From: Hemerocallis citrina
Lineage: Eukaryota; Streptophyta; Magnoliopsida; Asparagales; Asphodelaceae
Direction: 5' to 3'
Length of the DNA stretch: 64,000 nucleotides
Assembly: GCA_017893485.1 (NCBI GenBank)
Contig: CM030362.1
Coordinates: 262,126,255 to 262,190,254 of the forward strand
The notes under the pieces are model-generated. The model made no database searches. It had not been told where the DNA came from and saw only the letters and a list, made by a program, of their open reading frames with translations. Shown one piece after another: positions 31,895-43,394 of this stretch; position 1 is the stretch's first letter; every line of letters starts with the position of its first letter. The position numbers and the translations under genes were made by a program.

Positions 31895-32316
31895 ACATGG
31901 GAAGTTCACGTCGACGGTTCCTCTTGCGAAGCAGGAAGTGGTGCGGGCATCATTCTGCAGGGGCCAAACAGTTTTCTCCTTCAATACTGCCTTCGCCTCA
32001 ACTTCCCGGCCTCTAACAACGAGGCCGAGTATGAGGCTGTGATCGCCGGGCTCACCCTGGCTCATCAGGCCGGCGCCAGACAGATCAGGGCCTTTAGCGA
32101 CTCTCAGCTGGTGGTCAACCAGATCACCAGGGAGTACGAGGCCCGTGACGATCGGATGATCAGATACCTGGCCGTAGTCCGCCAGCTATAACGTCCTTTG
32201 ACGAGTCGGCCGTCTTAAGGATCCCCCGGGAGCAGAACGCCTAAGCCGATGCCCTGTCAAAGTTAGCTTCCTCATCCTTTGAAGGCCTCGACCGAACCGT
32301 CCTGATTGAAGTCCTG
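31895..32316 (+). pseudogene. Archaeal-type RNase H of element B
   Basis: TWEVHVDGSSCEAGSGAGII, NNEAEYEAVIAGLTLAHQAG, AFSDSQLVVNQI and ADALSKLASS correspond to the four acidic positions of the second RNase H. It is broken by a one-base deletion giving TAA at about 32189, and by TAA at about 32243 where element A has CAG. The two-RNase-H arrangement is diagnostic for the Tat lineage. Confidence 0.9.
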
Positions 32317-33635
32317 TTGAAGCCAAGCACAGACTTTCCTGAGGCTCTGTGCGTTGAAGACGAAGCTCCTCCCAACGACTGGACCACTCTTATCAAAAAA
32401 TTTCTAATCAAGGGAGAGCTCCTCGAAGACCAGGCCGGAGCAAGGCGGGTTAGGGTCCCCTCAGAAAGGTTCGCTATAATCGATGCAACCCTCTTCAAAA
32501 GGTCCTACACAACAACGGATGGCAAACCCTACCTCCGCTGCCTGACCTCTAATGAAGCAAAGTACGCCCTCAAGGAGCTACACGAGGGAATCGGCAGATG
32601 CCATATGGGAAGCCGCTCGCTAGCACGAAAGGCTTTGAATCACGGGTACTACTAGCCCACTATGCTGCAAGACGCCCTCGCCCTAGTGAAGAAGTGCCGT
32701 CCCTGTCAACAGTTCTCCCCAGTGAAGAGGGCTCCGCAAGCAAATCTCCGTTCCATGGCCAGCCCGACCCCCTTCGCCATGTGGGGAATGGATCTGGTAG
32801 GCCCCTTCCTGAAGGCAACAGGCCAACAAAAGTTTCTCATAGTGGCGATCGACTACTTCACGAGTGGATCGAGGCAGAGCCATTAGCCACGATCACCGAG
32901 CAACAGACCCAACAGTTTTTCTAGAAACACATTGTCTGTCGGTTCGGGATCCTACAGGTGCTCATCACGGACAATGGGACTCAATTTGCGGGTAAGCACT
33001 TCTGCAAGTTCTGCGAATACCTGGGGATCCAGCAGCGCTTCTCCTCAGTATGCCACCCCCAGTCCAACGGTCAGGCCGAGAATGCGAACCGCCAAATTCT
33101 CGACGGCCTCAAGAAACGACTCGATAACTCTTCGAAGGGTTTATGGGTCGACGAGCTGCCAAGCGTTCCCTAGGCCCACCGGACAACAAAGAGAATCATC
33201 GCGGGAGAATCACCTTTCAATCTGACATACGGTGCGGAAGCCGTCATTCCCTTGGAGATCGGGATCCCTTCACCCCGGATCATGGCTTTCGACGAGGCAG
33301 CTAACTCCGAACAGCTGCGAGCCGACCTGGACCTCATAGACAAGGTCAGGGAGAAGTCAGCCATTAGAACGAACATCTACCAACAAAGGATAAAAAGGTT
33401 CTACAACAAGAAGGTGCGTCCCACCGACATCAAACTCGAGGACCTCGTTCTCCGAAAGCTGGCGGTATCCAATCCCGGTCAGAAACAGAAATTGGCCCCG
33501 AACTGGGAGGACCCTTACAGAGTATCGGAGATCGTACGACCAGGGACGTACCACCTGACCAACTCAGAAGGCAAGGCCATCAAGAGGCCCTGGAATGAGG
33601 AGCACCTCATCAAGTTCTTAGGAGGAGAGGAGTAG
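32317..33635 (+). pseudogene. Integrase of element B
   Basis: The zinc region (HEGIGRCHMGSRS... CRPCQQF), core (MWGMDLVGPF, ITDNGTQFAG, HPQSNGQAENANRQI) and C-terminal part (KLAPNWEDPYRVSEIV, ending at TAG 33633-33635) are all recognisable. Breaks are three TGG-to-TAG changes (about 32653, 32920 and 33171) and a one-base deletion near 32860, in a stretch that reads TKWIEAEP in element A. Comparison with 847-2162 shows that the two copies lost integrase independently. Confidence 0.92.
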
Positions 33636-33776
33636 CCTCCACAATGTAAATTATCAAGAATGTAATCAGCACGTCGTGCCTTTTTTTTGTGTAAAATTTC
33701 AATATGTAGTCAATATGCCAGCTTTCTTAAAACAAGCTTGTGGCTTCGTATTTTGTTACCAATAAAAAAGATATCT
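33636..33776 (+). other. Post-integrase spacer of element B
   Basis: AT-rich, alignable with 2163-2299 of element A; possible AATAAA signal at about 33761. Confidence 0.5.
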
Positions 33777-34317
33777 CAGGCTCGGAGCTCGGATAGCATC
33801 GCGAGCCAGAAAAGCTTCCCTTACAAGCTTGAGGCTCGGCGCTCGGATAGCATCACGTGCCAGAAAAGCTTTCCTTACAAGCTTGAGGCTCGGTGCTGGG
33901 ATAGCATTGCGAGCCAGAAAAACTTTCCTTACAAGCTTGAGGCTCGGCGGTCGGATAGCATTGCGAGCCAGAAAAGCTTCCCTTACAAGCTTGAGGCTCG
34001 GCGCTCGGATAGCATCGCGAGCCAGAAAAGCTTCCCTTACAAGCTTGAGGCTCGGCGCTCGGATAGCATTGCGAGCCAAAAAAGCATCCCTTACAAGCTT
34101 GGGGCTCGGCGCTCGGATAGCATCGCGAGCCGGAAAAGCTCCCCTTACAAACTTAAGGCTCGGCGCTCGGATAGTATCGCGAGCCAAAAAAGCTTCCCTT
34201 ACAAGCTTGGGGCTCAGCGCTTGGATAGCATCGTGAGCCGGAAAAGCTCCCCTTACAAGCTTGAGGCTCGGTGCTCGGATAGCATTGCGAGCCAGAAAAG
34301 CTTTCCTTACACATCTT
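33777..34317. repeat. 54-bp tandem array of element B (about 10 copies)
   Basis: Units contain GAGGCTCGGCGCTCGGATAG, CATCGCGAGCCAGAAAAGC and TTCCCTTACAAGCTT, with a period of 54 bp (for example AAGCTTGAGG at 33825 and 33879). The long reading frames on both strands here (about 200 codons, 18-residue repeats) are by-products of the period and are not called as genes. Confidence 0.93.
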
Positions 34318-35260
34318 CCTGAGAACAAGTGTGGGAGCTCGGTGTCGACCTCGAGCAAGGCCGGGGCTTTCTTCAAAGCACCTTAACCATAATGCTCGGC
34401 GGCGACCTTCAACTATGCCTGCTACTGGCTTTCTCACCGGTGTGGGGGCTCGGCACCTGTCCCTAGCATGGTTTGGGCTTCTTCAAGCCCATCAACCTAT
34501 GCACGAGGCGGCAACCGCTAGCTACACCCGTGTCGTCTTCCTGAGAACAAGTGCGGGAGCTCGGCATCGACCTCGAGCAAGGCCGAGGCTTTCTTCAAAG
34601 CACCTCGACCTTAATGCTCGGCAACGACCTTCAGCTATGCCTGCTACTGGCTTTCTCACCAATGTGGGGACTCGGCACCTGTCCCTAGCAAGGTTTGGGC
34701 TTCTTCAAGCCCATCAAGCTATGCACGAGGCAGCAACCGCCAGCTACACCCATGCCGTCTTTCTGAGAACAAGTGCGGGAGCTCGACATCAACCTCGAGC
34801 AAGGCCGGGGCTTTCTTCAAAGCACCTCGACCTTAACGCTCGGCGACGACCTTCAGCTACGCCTGCTACTGGCTTTCTTACCGGTGTGGGGGCTCGACAC
34901 CTGTTCCTAGCATGGTTTGGGCTTCTTCAAGCCCATCAATCTATGCACGAGGCAGCAACCGCCAGCTACACCCGTGCCGTCTTCCTGAGAACAAGTGCGG
35001 GAGCTCGGCGTCGATCTCGAGCAAGGCCGGGGCTTTCTTCAAAGCACCTCGACCTTAACACTCGGCGACGACCTTCAGCTACGGCTTTCTTCCCGGTGTG
35101 GGGGCTCGGCACCTGCCCCTAGCATGGTTTGGGCTTCTTCAAGCCCATAAACCTATGCACGAGGCGGTAACTGCTAGCTACACCCTTGCCGTTTCCCTGA
35201 GAGCGAGTGGGGCATCGTCGTCAATCCCAAGCAAGGCCACGGCTTTCTTCAAAGTCGCTC
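34318..35260. repeat. 222-bp tandem array of element B (about 4.3 copies)
   Basis: CTGAGAACAAGTG starts units at 34319, 34541, 34763 and 34985; a diverged unit starts at 35197. It is homologous to the 224-bp array of element A. Confidence 0.92.
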
Positions 35261-36058
35261 AACCAATACGCTTGGCTAGGACCTACTGCGACGTATGCTT
35301 CAGCAAAAGTTTTCATTAAGGTTTGGAGGTTCCGCCTTCGGCAGACGCCCTGAGCTTCGAGTGGATTAGTTGACCCTTCTCTCGCCCGTGAACAACTCAG
35401 GGTTTACGGCTTTCACAAGCTAAAACCCCGAATTGTTCGAGGACGGCAGGAGAACCTCTGACCATCGGCTCTCTCCGAACCTCCGAACCGATCAGTCGGC
35501 CCACCACTCTCCAACGAACAACCTGCAGTCTTGCGGCCCCCAAGGCCCAAACCCCGAATTGTTTGAGGGTGATTGGGGTGCTTCCAATCCAGAGCCCTCG
35601 GAAAAATATTAATTTCAGGGCGCCCGCCCTCGACAGGCACCCAAGTCGAGCGACAGATCAGTCACTCTCACTTCTTAACAACCAACAAGGGGGAGTGGGG
35701 ATTATATAGTCCCCTGAGACGTGCAGTTATTGCGTCTAGGAATGCAAAACGGTGGAAGGCGAAGCGTCCCCATAAATGCTCATGGGGAGGCAAAACGTCG
35801 CCATTAATGACTTATCGAAAGGCAAAACGCCGCGACATATGCGCCCGTTGTGACAAGTCGCCTCAGCGGCGACCTCCTGTGCAAAAAGCTCGGCAACCAT
35901 CCCCGGCAACCGAGACTATTAATGTTCAGAAAATCAAATGTTCTTATTATTACTCATTGCTTACAACTCAATGAACGTCGGTACAAAGACAATGCAAAGC
36001 TTACAACTCACTTACATCCAGCTTAAAATTCGAATTCGGCGCTCCCTTCGGGGCTCCT
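35261..36058. other. Hairpin-rich spacer of element B
   Basis: Non-coding. Two long hairpins at about 35391-35445 and 35514-35565 use the same AACAACTC(A/G)GGGTTTA and ACCCCGAATTGTTCGAGG arms as element A. GGGGATTATATAG near 35697 is conserved with A. Confidence 0.7.
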
Positions 36059-36532
36059 CTAATGCTCGGTCGGACCAACCAGGGAAGAGACCCCTGCCAC
36101 CGAGCTTCCTGCATCTTCTGGCTGGGCGCCCTCCAATAAAAATGTCGGAGACCGCCCCGGGGTCGAGTTGCTTGCCTCCTCGATCAAACCCACGCCCAAC
36201 ACCAACTTCAGTCTGTAGATCTCCAACTCCTTCTCAATGACGGCCTCGCGAAGGAAAGACTCCGAAGCTGACTGCCCACTCGAGGCATCCGAGATGGACC
36301 AGTCCGTCTCGATCACCCACCAGTCCCGTTCGGCAATGGCTTTCTTCAGATGAGCCACCTCCAGACCGAGCTCCCTAGACTTGTTCATGAAATAGCTCAC
36401 AGCGGTGGCCCGGTCCTGAGCCTGTTTTCGCTGAAGAGCTAGAGCTGCCTCCATTGCTTCCTTCCCTGCTCGGACCAGGGATCCCTTGGCAGAAATGGGG
36501 CCGGCGACCAAGACCCCGTGCATCTATCAAAA
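36059..36532 (-). pseudogene. Antisense ORF, 3' exon or second antisense gene of element B
   Basis: It reads from a TTTTGATAG acceptor (about 36533) through KEAMEAALALQRKQAQDR, RELGLEVAHLKKAIAERD, WWVIETDWSISDASS and EKELEIYRLKLVLG to a stop at 36059-36061. It is open over its whole length here, while most other parts of element B are broken. It has a coiled-coil-like composition and no recognised function. It is the homologue of 14800-15269. Confidence 0.6.
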
Positions 36533-36699
36533 GACGAAAACAAGCAATCACAAGGAGAGCGAGAAAATGCACAAGTCACGAAGCCTCGGCCAAAAAAGCT
36601 ATATTTCATTACTTTCAAAAAGGGTACAAAACAACGGTGGCCAGTCTGCATGAGGCGTATACAGTCTAAAAAGAAAAAGAAAGAAAGAAAGGCCTAATC

Positions 36700-39083
36700 T
36701 ACGCTTGAGGGGGGGTGGCACCTCATCGTCAGCATGGCCGCCCCCCATTTCCTTGCCACCGGGGGTCGGCGGAAGGTCCGGCTACCAACCATAGTGGAGA
36801 TGATCCACGTTCTACCCCGGGTAGATCCTCCGAAAGTGCTCCTTGGCCGGGTCGTAGGCCTCGTCCTGCGCCATGATCAGGGCCTCCGCCGATGTAGCCT
36901 CCACCCTCGCCAAGGCATTCCGCCCCTTCTCCGCCTCCTCTTCGATATTTTCCTTAAGACGATTGACGTCCTTCTGGTGATGCTCAAAGATCAAGGCCAT
37001 CTGGGCCTCGTGGATAGCCGCCATGCTTTGAACCTCCTTCAGGTCATCGGTCGCCTTGTTCAGCTCGCGGAGATACTTATCTGCGTTCCTCCTCTCCACC
37101 ATGACCTCCCTCTCTAAGCACTTTTGAAAGTGCTGCCCATGAAGCATCGCCTATCCGAAGGAGAAAAGGTCAGGAAAAAATTTCACCAGGTTCAAAACCA
37201 GAAAGAAATACTAAGTCTCAAGCACTTACCGAGACCGATGCCTGAGACCAGCGCATAAAGGCCTGGTCGACCATCTGCAATGCCAGCGCCATGAAATCCC
37301 GCTCGGTGGCGGCCTTCCTGATGAACTCCATGGACACGGAGCCATCAAGAAGAGAGTCCCCCTGGACGATCGAACAGTCGGGAGCAAAGGGCCGTAACCC
37401 CTGTTGCCCCACCATCTGCTCGGCAGTGGAACGAGGTGGGGGAAGCCTCTTCCCTGGGCCTTCGACAGTCTTGCCCGAACTACCCCCCGCGTCCCGCGGT
37501 GCCCTCGGCGTATGGGGGTGATCCTTCTTGGCCTTCTTCGCGGGAGAAGGCTCCCCGGCTACCGGAGCTAGTCCCTTGCCGGACCCTCCAGCTTGGGCGA
37601 CCAGCTTCTCCTACTCTGCCTTCTTCCTCTTCTCCGCTCTCGTCTTATCGGCAATGGCTAGCAAGGCACGCCTGTCATCCACTTGCTTGGATGTCATCCC
37701 TGCAAAAGAGAAAGAAGAAGGGCTAACGTTAACACAAAGGCAGAAAGATGCAAAAATTCAGAATGAAACATACTGGGGTCGGCTGGGCTCAGTCCGGTCC
37801 GGGCCAAGTGTAGCTCCGTCACTCAGGGCCACGCGATGCTGTGCCCCCCTACGATCTTCTCAACCTTTTCCACTCCTTTTTCGTCAAGTCACTGCGCTTC
37901 AGAGGTTTGTGGTTGGGCTTGAAGAAATTCCACGAGGTCGGGATCCCCCAAGACCTCTCGCTCCGGACCCCAAAATATTTCTCCTTCCACCCCTTGATGG
38001 AATCCGGATGGCTGTGCACCACCTTCTTATGCGGCCCGGACGAGAAGTAAAATATCTTCTCCTGATCACCGAGCGAGCTGATCCCTAAAATGGCTCGAAA
38101 ATAGGTCAACCTCGGCTTCATGCCCTTCTCTTAGCACTTCAGAATGAAACAAATCAAGTGTTTCCAAGAGTTTGGGCCATACTGCAATGGGCATAGCTTC
38201 GCCCAATTTAAAACCCTCTTGACAAAGGGGTGCAGCTGCAACCTCAGCCCCGAGACAAAGGCATCCTCAGGAAAGATGCAGTATCCCAGTGCGAGAGCTG
38301 TGGGGTCGAACGTCGGGGCTCGAATGAAGACCTCAAACTCCCGAGGAATAAAGTAAGAGGCCTTCAGGATGTGAAGATAATCTGCCTTCAAGATGCACGG
38401 AATGCCGTCCATCCAAATCTTCACACAACCCTCCTCGCCTGGCACATGAGGAACGAGGCCAATATCCTTGATATCATCAGGGTACGTCCTGATCGACCCC
38501 GAATTTTTAAAGGAGACCGGGGGAAACTCGAGCCCCGGTCTAGGGCCATATTCATCCTGAGGAGGGGGGCTGTTCGGAAGACTTAACTTCCTCTTCTTCC
38601 GACGAGGACGAGGAAGAGGCGGAAGGTCGTCTCCGGCCCTGACCGATCCTCCTGCTGTGCCTTCGCCAGCACCTCCTTGAGTGCCCTCCCCTTCACCTCC
38701 ATCATCCTCATCATCAGTGGCGCCCTGACCCTCGGGATCCAGATCCTCCTCGTCCTCATCCTCACCCTCGAAATCCTGATCCTCCTCGCCCCCCTCCTCA
38801 CCTTCGGCATCCTGATCCTCCTGACCCTCGTCATCCTCGTCATCACCCTCTTCCTCTTCCTCCTCCTCCTACTCTTCGCCCTCATCCACAAGCTCCTTCC
38901 CCGACCTTCGGGATCTCAGCGGCGACATTACGAAGACTACATCGTCACCACCATCCGACCCAGGGTCTGTCAGGACCTCCTCCTTGACCTTATATTTACT
39001 AAGGGACGAAGACGTCTCTAACTCGGATTCCTTTGCGGAGCGGCCCGACGAGCAAGCCTCAGATCCGGACGGAGTGACGGCAT
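36700..39083 (-). pseudogene. Antisense gene (Transposase_28-type) of element B
   Basis: It starts at ATG 39081-39083 with a Ser-rich N-terminus, then an acidic region (about 38900-38640). The Transposase_28-like domain (about 38580-37800) shows FEVFIRAPTFDPTALALGYC, FVSGLRLQLHPFVKRVLNW, QYGPNSWKHLICFILKC and TYFRAILGISSLGDQE. Two introns have usable borders: 37700-37773 (GTATGT...TTGCAG) and 37151-37230 (GTAAGT...GGATAG). A coiled-coil exon follows. It is broken by an indel near the start, TAG near 38875, TAA after FILKC (about 38130), a one-base deletion near 37862 and TAG near 36814. It has its own TATA-like box (ATATAAA on the minus strand near 39220). Antisense genes of this kind are known from Retand elements; their role is not established. 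Confidence 0.75.
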
Positions 39084-39399
39084 TACTAAGCAGAAATACT
39101 AACCTGAAGCATAAACCGTGCGATTATCGAAAAAAGTTGCCGACGGCAAGTAAGATCTTGTTCTTGAAAAATTGGAAAGTGAGTAAAGAAATGAAGAAAA
39201 AGTGAGGAAGGGGGGGTTTATATGGAGAAAGCGATTCTTCGATTTCTACAATTAGATCTAGCCGTTGGATCTTAATCATCAAGATCTAACAGCGCTAAGT
39301 TCTGGAGTCACTTAGATTCTTGCGCTCATGACGTTAGCAGAAGGCGCAAAATTACCTTACTACCCCCAGGCCTTTTTCCAACAAACAAACTTTTTTCGA
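39084..39399 (-). promoter_or_regulatory. Promoter region of the antisense gene in element B
   Basis: On the minus strand it has a TGACGTCA-like block, GATCTTGATGATTAAGATCC and ATATAAACCCCCCC (about 39225) before a pyrimidine-rich leader. It aligns with 24721-25051 of element A. The TATA spacing to the start codon is about 140 bp. Confidence 0.5.
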
Positions 39400-40323
39400 T
39401 AAGTCAAGAAGGGTCGACGCTCGGATGGCATCACGAGCCACAAATTCCTCTTCTATTTTTCACAGAAGGGTCGATGCTCGGATAGCATCGCGAGCCACAA
39501 TTTCTCTTCTATTTCACAGAAGGGTCTACACTCGGATGACATCGCGAGCCACAACTCCCTTCTCTATTATTTAGGAAACTCGGAGCTCGGATGACATCGC
39601 GAGCAACAACTCCCTTCTCTATTATTCAGGAAGCTCGGAGCTCGAATGACATCGCGAGCAACAAATTCCTCTTCTATTTCACAGAAGGGTCGACGCTCGG
39701 ATGGCATTGTGAGCCACAACTCCTTTCTCTGTTATTCAGGAAGCTCGGAGTTCGGATGGCATCGCGAGCCACAAATTCCTCTTCTATTTCACAGAAGGGT
39801 CGACGTTCGGATGGCATTGCGAGCCCCAATTTCTCTTCTATTTCACAGAAGGGTCAACGCTCGGATGGCATCGCGAGCCACAACTCCCTTCTCTATTATT
39901 CAGGAAGCTCAGAGCTCAGATGGCATAGCAAGCCACAAATTTATCTTCTATTTCACAGAAGGATCGACGCTCGGATGGCATCGCGAGCCACAACTCTCTT
40001 CTCTATTATTCAGGAAGCTCGGAGCTCAAATGGCATCGCGAGCCACAAATTCCTCTTCTATATTCACAGAAGGGTCGATGCTCGGATGGCATCGCAAGCC
40101 ACAACTCCCTTCTCTATTATTCAGGAAGCTCGGAGCTCGGATGGCATCGCGAGCCGCAAATTTCTCTTCTATTTCACAGAATGGTCGACGCTCGGATGGC
40201 ATCGCGAGCCACAACTCCCTTCTCTATTGTTCAGGAAGCTCGGAGCTTGGATGGCATCGCGAGCCACAAATACCTCAGGAAGCACGGAGCTCGGATAGCA
40301 TCGCGAACCACAAATGAAATGAA
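39400..40323. repeat. 55-bp tandem array of element B with two alternating unit types
   Basis: Type 1 has GGGTCGACGCTCGGATGGC, ATCGCGAGCCACAA and TTCCTCTTCTATTTCACAGA. Type 2 has AAGCTCGGAGCTCGGATGGC, the same middle part and TCCCTTCTCTATTATTCAGG. They alternate, giving a higher-order period of about 110 bp. Confidence 0.92.
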
Positions 40324-41590
40324 TGATGGATCTGAGATGATTCCCAGGAACACAGATTGGTGTGCGTATCGATCATAAAAGCTTAACAGATTTAATACGT
40401 GATCTAACCCTTTATAGCGGAATCTAGGGTTCACGAATTATACATGCGATGAGAAGAAGACGATAGTTTCTAGCAACCTCTAGCCGTTTGCGACCCCAAG
40501 ATCTTCTGCACGTATTCCTTCCTCGGGTTGGACGTCGTGTGGGCGACGGTCTACCAACTTTTCTTCTCCTTGACTGACCTCTCTTTCTCTCCTTACGTGA
40601 ATCACGAATTTAGAGAAAACTTCTTATCTCTGATAATGATAATGACGGCCAGAGAATAGAGGATATATATAAGGCTACGGCAGGGACCATGAGGAGAAAT
40701 TAGGGTTAGGTCTCCTAACGAATCTGGGTATCCCGTGTTCATCCCGAACACACAACCTAGGCCCATTAACAATAGCTCGGTCCACTAAGGAGCTATTGTT
40801 GCACTACCTTCCTAATCCCAAATTATTTATGGGCTCCTTTTATTATATGCTCGTTCAGCTCCCCATGTTAAGATATCGAATGTCCGTCGATCAAATTAAG
40901 TTACTGACAACTATATTGATCAACATCTTTTATCCTTAAGTAGTACCACTCAACTTTATTTGTCATGTCCGATGTAATCCACCTACAGGATTTACATGAC
41001 AATCCTTATGAGCTCCTTAAGGGGACATCATCAACCCGACGTATCGGGATATGGATTCCTTTTACAATCAACATCCCATCATACATACAATGCTATTACC
41101 CATTTCATAGAGGTTGTTGATCCATAATGAATCTCATTCTTTTATGAGTCAAAGTAATGCACACTGCATATACATGTCTGTTATTATATCTGGATTAAGA
41201 GCATAAGCATCCATAATAACAGATGTGTTTGTTCTCTTTTGTAGTCAGTACAAAGAGAACAACCTCAAGTGGTTCTGTTCAATATACACAAAGTGTACTA
41301 GTGTAAACCTATAGTCAAGATAGACTAATACCAGATTACACTACAACCTTTCCAATGGATTATCCAAGTCCGTCTAGGTTGTGAACTATTTATATATTCC
41401 ATAGGGAACTGATAATATGATCTTCTGTGTGTCACCTCACACCATATTATCAACCTTATAGAATATCAGATACTTGCATTAATATTATAATAAACACAAT
41501 ATGCAAACATATGCCCATATGATTCTCATTCAAAAAAATAAGGAAATAAAGTTAATACAAAAGTGATGCTTTCAGTATATAATCCTAACA
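40324..41590 (-). mobile_element. Copia-like solo LTR inside element B
   Basis: On the minus strand it begins TGTTAGGATTATATAC and ends CTCAGATCCATCA. The 5-bp duplication ATGAA is at 40319-40323 and 41591-41595. It is 1267 bp, with no coding sequence and no second LTR, so it arose by recombination between the LTRs of a full element. TGTTAG or TGTTGG starts are typical of many Ty1/copia LTRs; the lineage was not resolved. Confidence 0.85.
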
Positions 41591-42065
41591 ATGAAATCAT
41601 TCAGTCGCTGCTACCAAATTGCAGGGGCTCGGACCTCGGATGAAAGCGCGAGCCCTAGAGCCATTCCCTATTCACAGGGGGCTCGGAGCTCGGATGACAC
41701 CACAAGCCCCAAAGCACCTTTTCTATTACAACAGGGGGCTCGGAGCTCGGATGACACAGCGAGCCCCAAGCACCCTCCCCTATTCATAGGGGGCTTGGAG
41801 CTCGGATGACACCGCGAGCCCCAAAGCACCTCTTCTATTACAATAGGGGGTTTGGAGCTCGGATGACACCGCGAGCCCCAAGCACCCTCCTCTATTCAAT
41901 AGGGGGCTCGGAGCTCGGATGACACCGCGAGCCCCAAGCACCCTCCTCTATTCAATAGGGGGCTCAGAGCTCGGATGACACCGTGAGCCCCAAGCACCCT
42001 CCTTGATTCACAAGGGGCTCGAAGCTTGGATGGCATCGCGAGCCCCAAAAACCCTCCTCTGTCCA
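41591..42065. repeat. 56-bp tandem array of element B
   Basis: Units contain GGGGGCTCGGAGCTCGGATG, ACACCGCGAGCCCCAAGCA and CCCTCCTCTATTCAATA. It is the inverse complement of the 23056-23290 array of element A. Confidence 0.9.
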
Positions 42066-42640
42066 CCAAGTGGGGGGCTCATCTGCCGACCCCAAATGCT
42101 CGGCAAACCGAGCTCCAACTCGACAGACCTCGACGTCCCCTCGCTCTTCCAACTAGCGAGAGTATTGTCTGCCGACCCTCGGAGCTCCTCTACCGACCCC
42201 AGACGCTCTGCAAACCGAGCTTCAATCAGACAGACCTCGACGTCCCTTCGCTCTCCCAACTAGCGAGAGGATCGTCTGTCGACCCTCGGAGCTCCTCTAC
42301 CGACCCCAGACGCTCGGTAAACCGAGCTTCAATCGGACAGACCTCGACATCCCCTCGCTCTTCCAACTAGCGAAAGGATCGTTTGCCGACCCTCGGAGCT
42401 CCTCTACCGATCCCAGACGCTCGGTAAACCGAGCTTCAATCGGACAGACCTCGACGTCCCCTCACTCTTTCAACTAGCAAGAGGATCGTCTGCCGACCCT
42501 CGGAGCTCCTCTACCGACCCCAGGCGCTCGGCAAACCGAGTTTCAATTGGACAGACCGCGACGTTCCCTCGCTCTTCCAACTAGCGAGAGGATCGTCCGC
42601 CAACCCCCAAGGCTCGTCTGCCGACCCTAAGGCTCGGCAA
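42066..42640. repeat. 107-bp tandem array of element B
   Basis: Units contain CCAACTAGCGAGAGGATCGT, CTGCCGACCCTCGGAGCTCC, TCTACCGACCCCAGACGCTC and GGTAAACCGAGC, with period about 107 bp. It is the inverse complement of 17985-18510 in element A. Confidence 0.9.
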
Positions 42641-42820
42641 GCATCACTCCGACTCTTCTACGCTTAACATCCTGCGCAAAACTCCAATAAGGGATCCCTT
42701 CCTCCTACCCCCTGGCCTCTTCTGGAAGTAGCAGATCCTACTTTCTTACCGCACCCTCCACCCTGCTCTTCCTACAGAGACGAAGGACCACTCCTATACG
42801 GCTGGTTCACCCAGCCCCCC

Positions 42821-42836
42821 AGGAGTGTGGGGCTTG
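42821..42836 (+). other. Polypurine tract of element B
   Basis: AGGAGTGTGGGGCTTG lies directly before the 3' LTR; plus-strand DNA synthesis would prime here. Confidence 0.6.
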
Positions 42837-43394
42837 TGATATGGGCCGGATGACGTCGCCCCTCCTGGGCCACAGGATCCCCTCAGGAAACGTGCACCTC
42901 TGGATCATCCGGATCCGCCACGTCAGCATTGAAAAACCGCCTGGGCCTCTACCACGTCAGCCCGGAAACTGCCCAGGCCTCTGCCACGTCAGCGCTATAC
43001 CGCTCGGGTTTCCACCGCTTCAGCCCCACGGGCAACCGGGTCCAGACCCGGTTGGCTTCTCCTATAAATACCAAACCCCTACCCCTTATCCAGGTAATGA
43101 AACTTTTCCCTCTCAAACCCTAGTTACTGTTGCTCTCTCTCAGTAGCTGACGAGATCGTCAGAGGGTCTGTCACCGGAACCAATCCCGGTGTTCCTAAAC
43201 CGTCTGCAGCTATACGAGACCTCGGATCCGAGCCTCCCGATCCGAGCCGAGTATCCAGCCTCCACCTCACTACCGCCTACTTCCGCACCGTTCGCCCGGC
43301 TGAGGGTCCGCACAGGAGCTTCCTCCACCAATACAAATCGAGTAAGAACTCACACCCGGTACATCCACACGCCTCCTAAAAACAAACCGCATCA
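42837..43394 (+). repeat. 3' LTR of element B
   Basis: 558 bp, with the same ends as 27540-28099; TATAAATA at about 43062. Differences from the 5' LTR include a 3-base gap near 43308. Confidence 0.95.

Larger units (their letters stand above)
27540..43394 (+). mobile_element. Retand-like Ty3/gypsy element B, full length (15.9 kb), decayed
   Basis: LTRs are at 27540-28099 and 42837-43394, with target duplication ACATT at 27535-27539 and 43395-43399. The order is gag, protease, RT, RNase H, archaeal-type RNase H, integrase, 54-bp array, 222-bp array, hairpin spacer, antisense gene, 55/56/107-bp arrays, polypurine tract and 3' LTR. By eye the LTRs differ at roughly 8-9% of positions, so it is much older than the Athila insertion. 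All coding parts have stops. A solo LTR sits at 40324-41590. The large size, dual RNase H, tandem arrays and antisense ORF fit the Retand clade of the Tat lineage. Confidence 0.95.

Noticed and set aside
33687..34376. Long ORFs of 200-211 codons on both strands with 18-residue repeats
   Set aside because: They arise from a 54-bp tandem array and exist in several frames at once; no start or splice context. Treated as repeat.
34331..35122. 263-codon ORF
   Set aside because: It spans the 222-bp array; the repeats give an open frame without conserved protein signals and element A does not keep it.
39591..40317. ORFs of 223-235 codons on the plus strand
   Set aside because: They lie entirely in the 55-bp tandem array; the repeated peptide follows the repeat unit.
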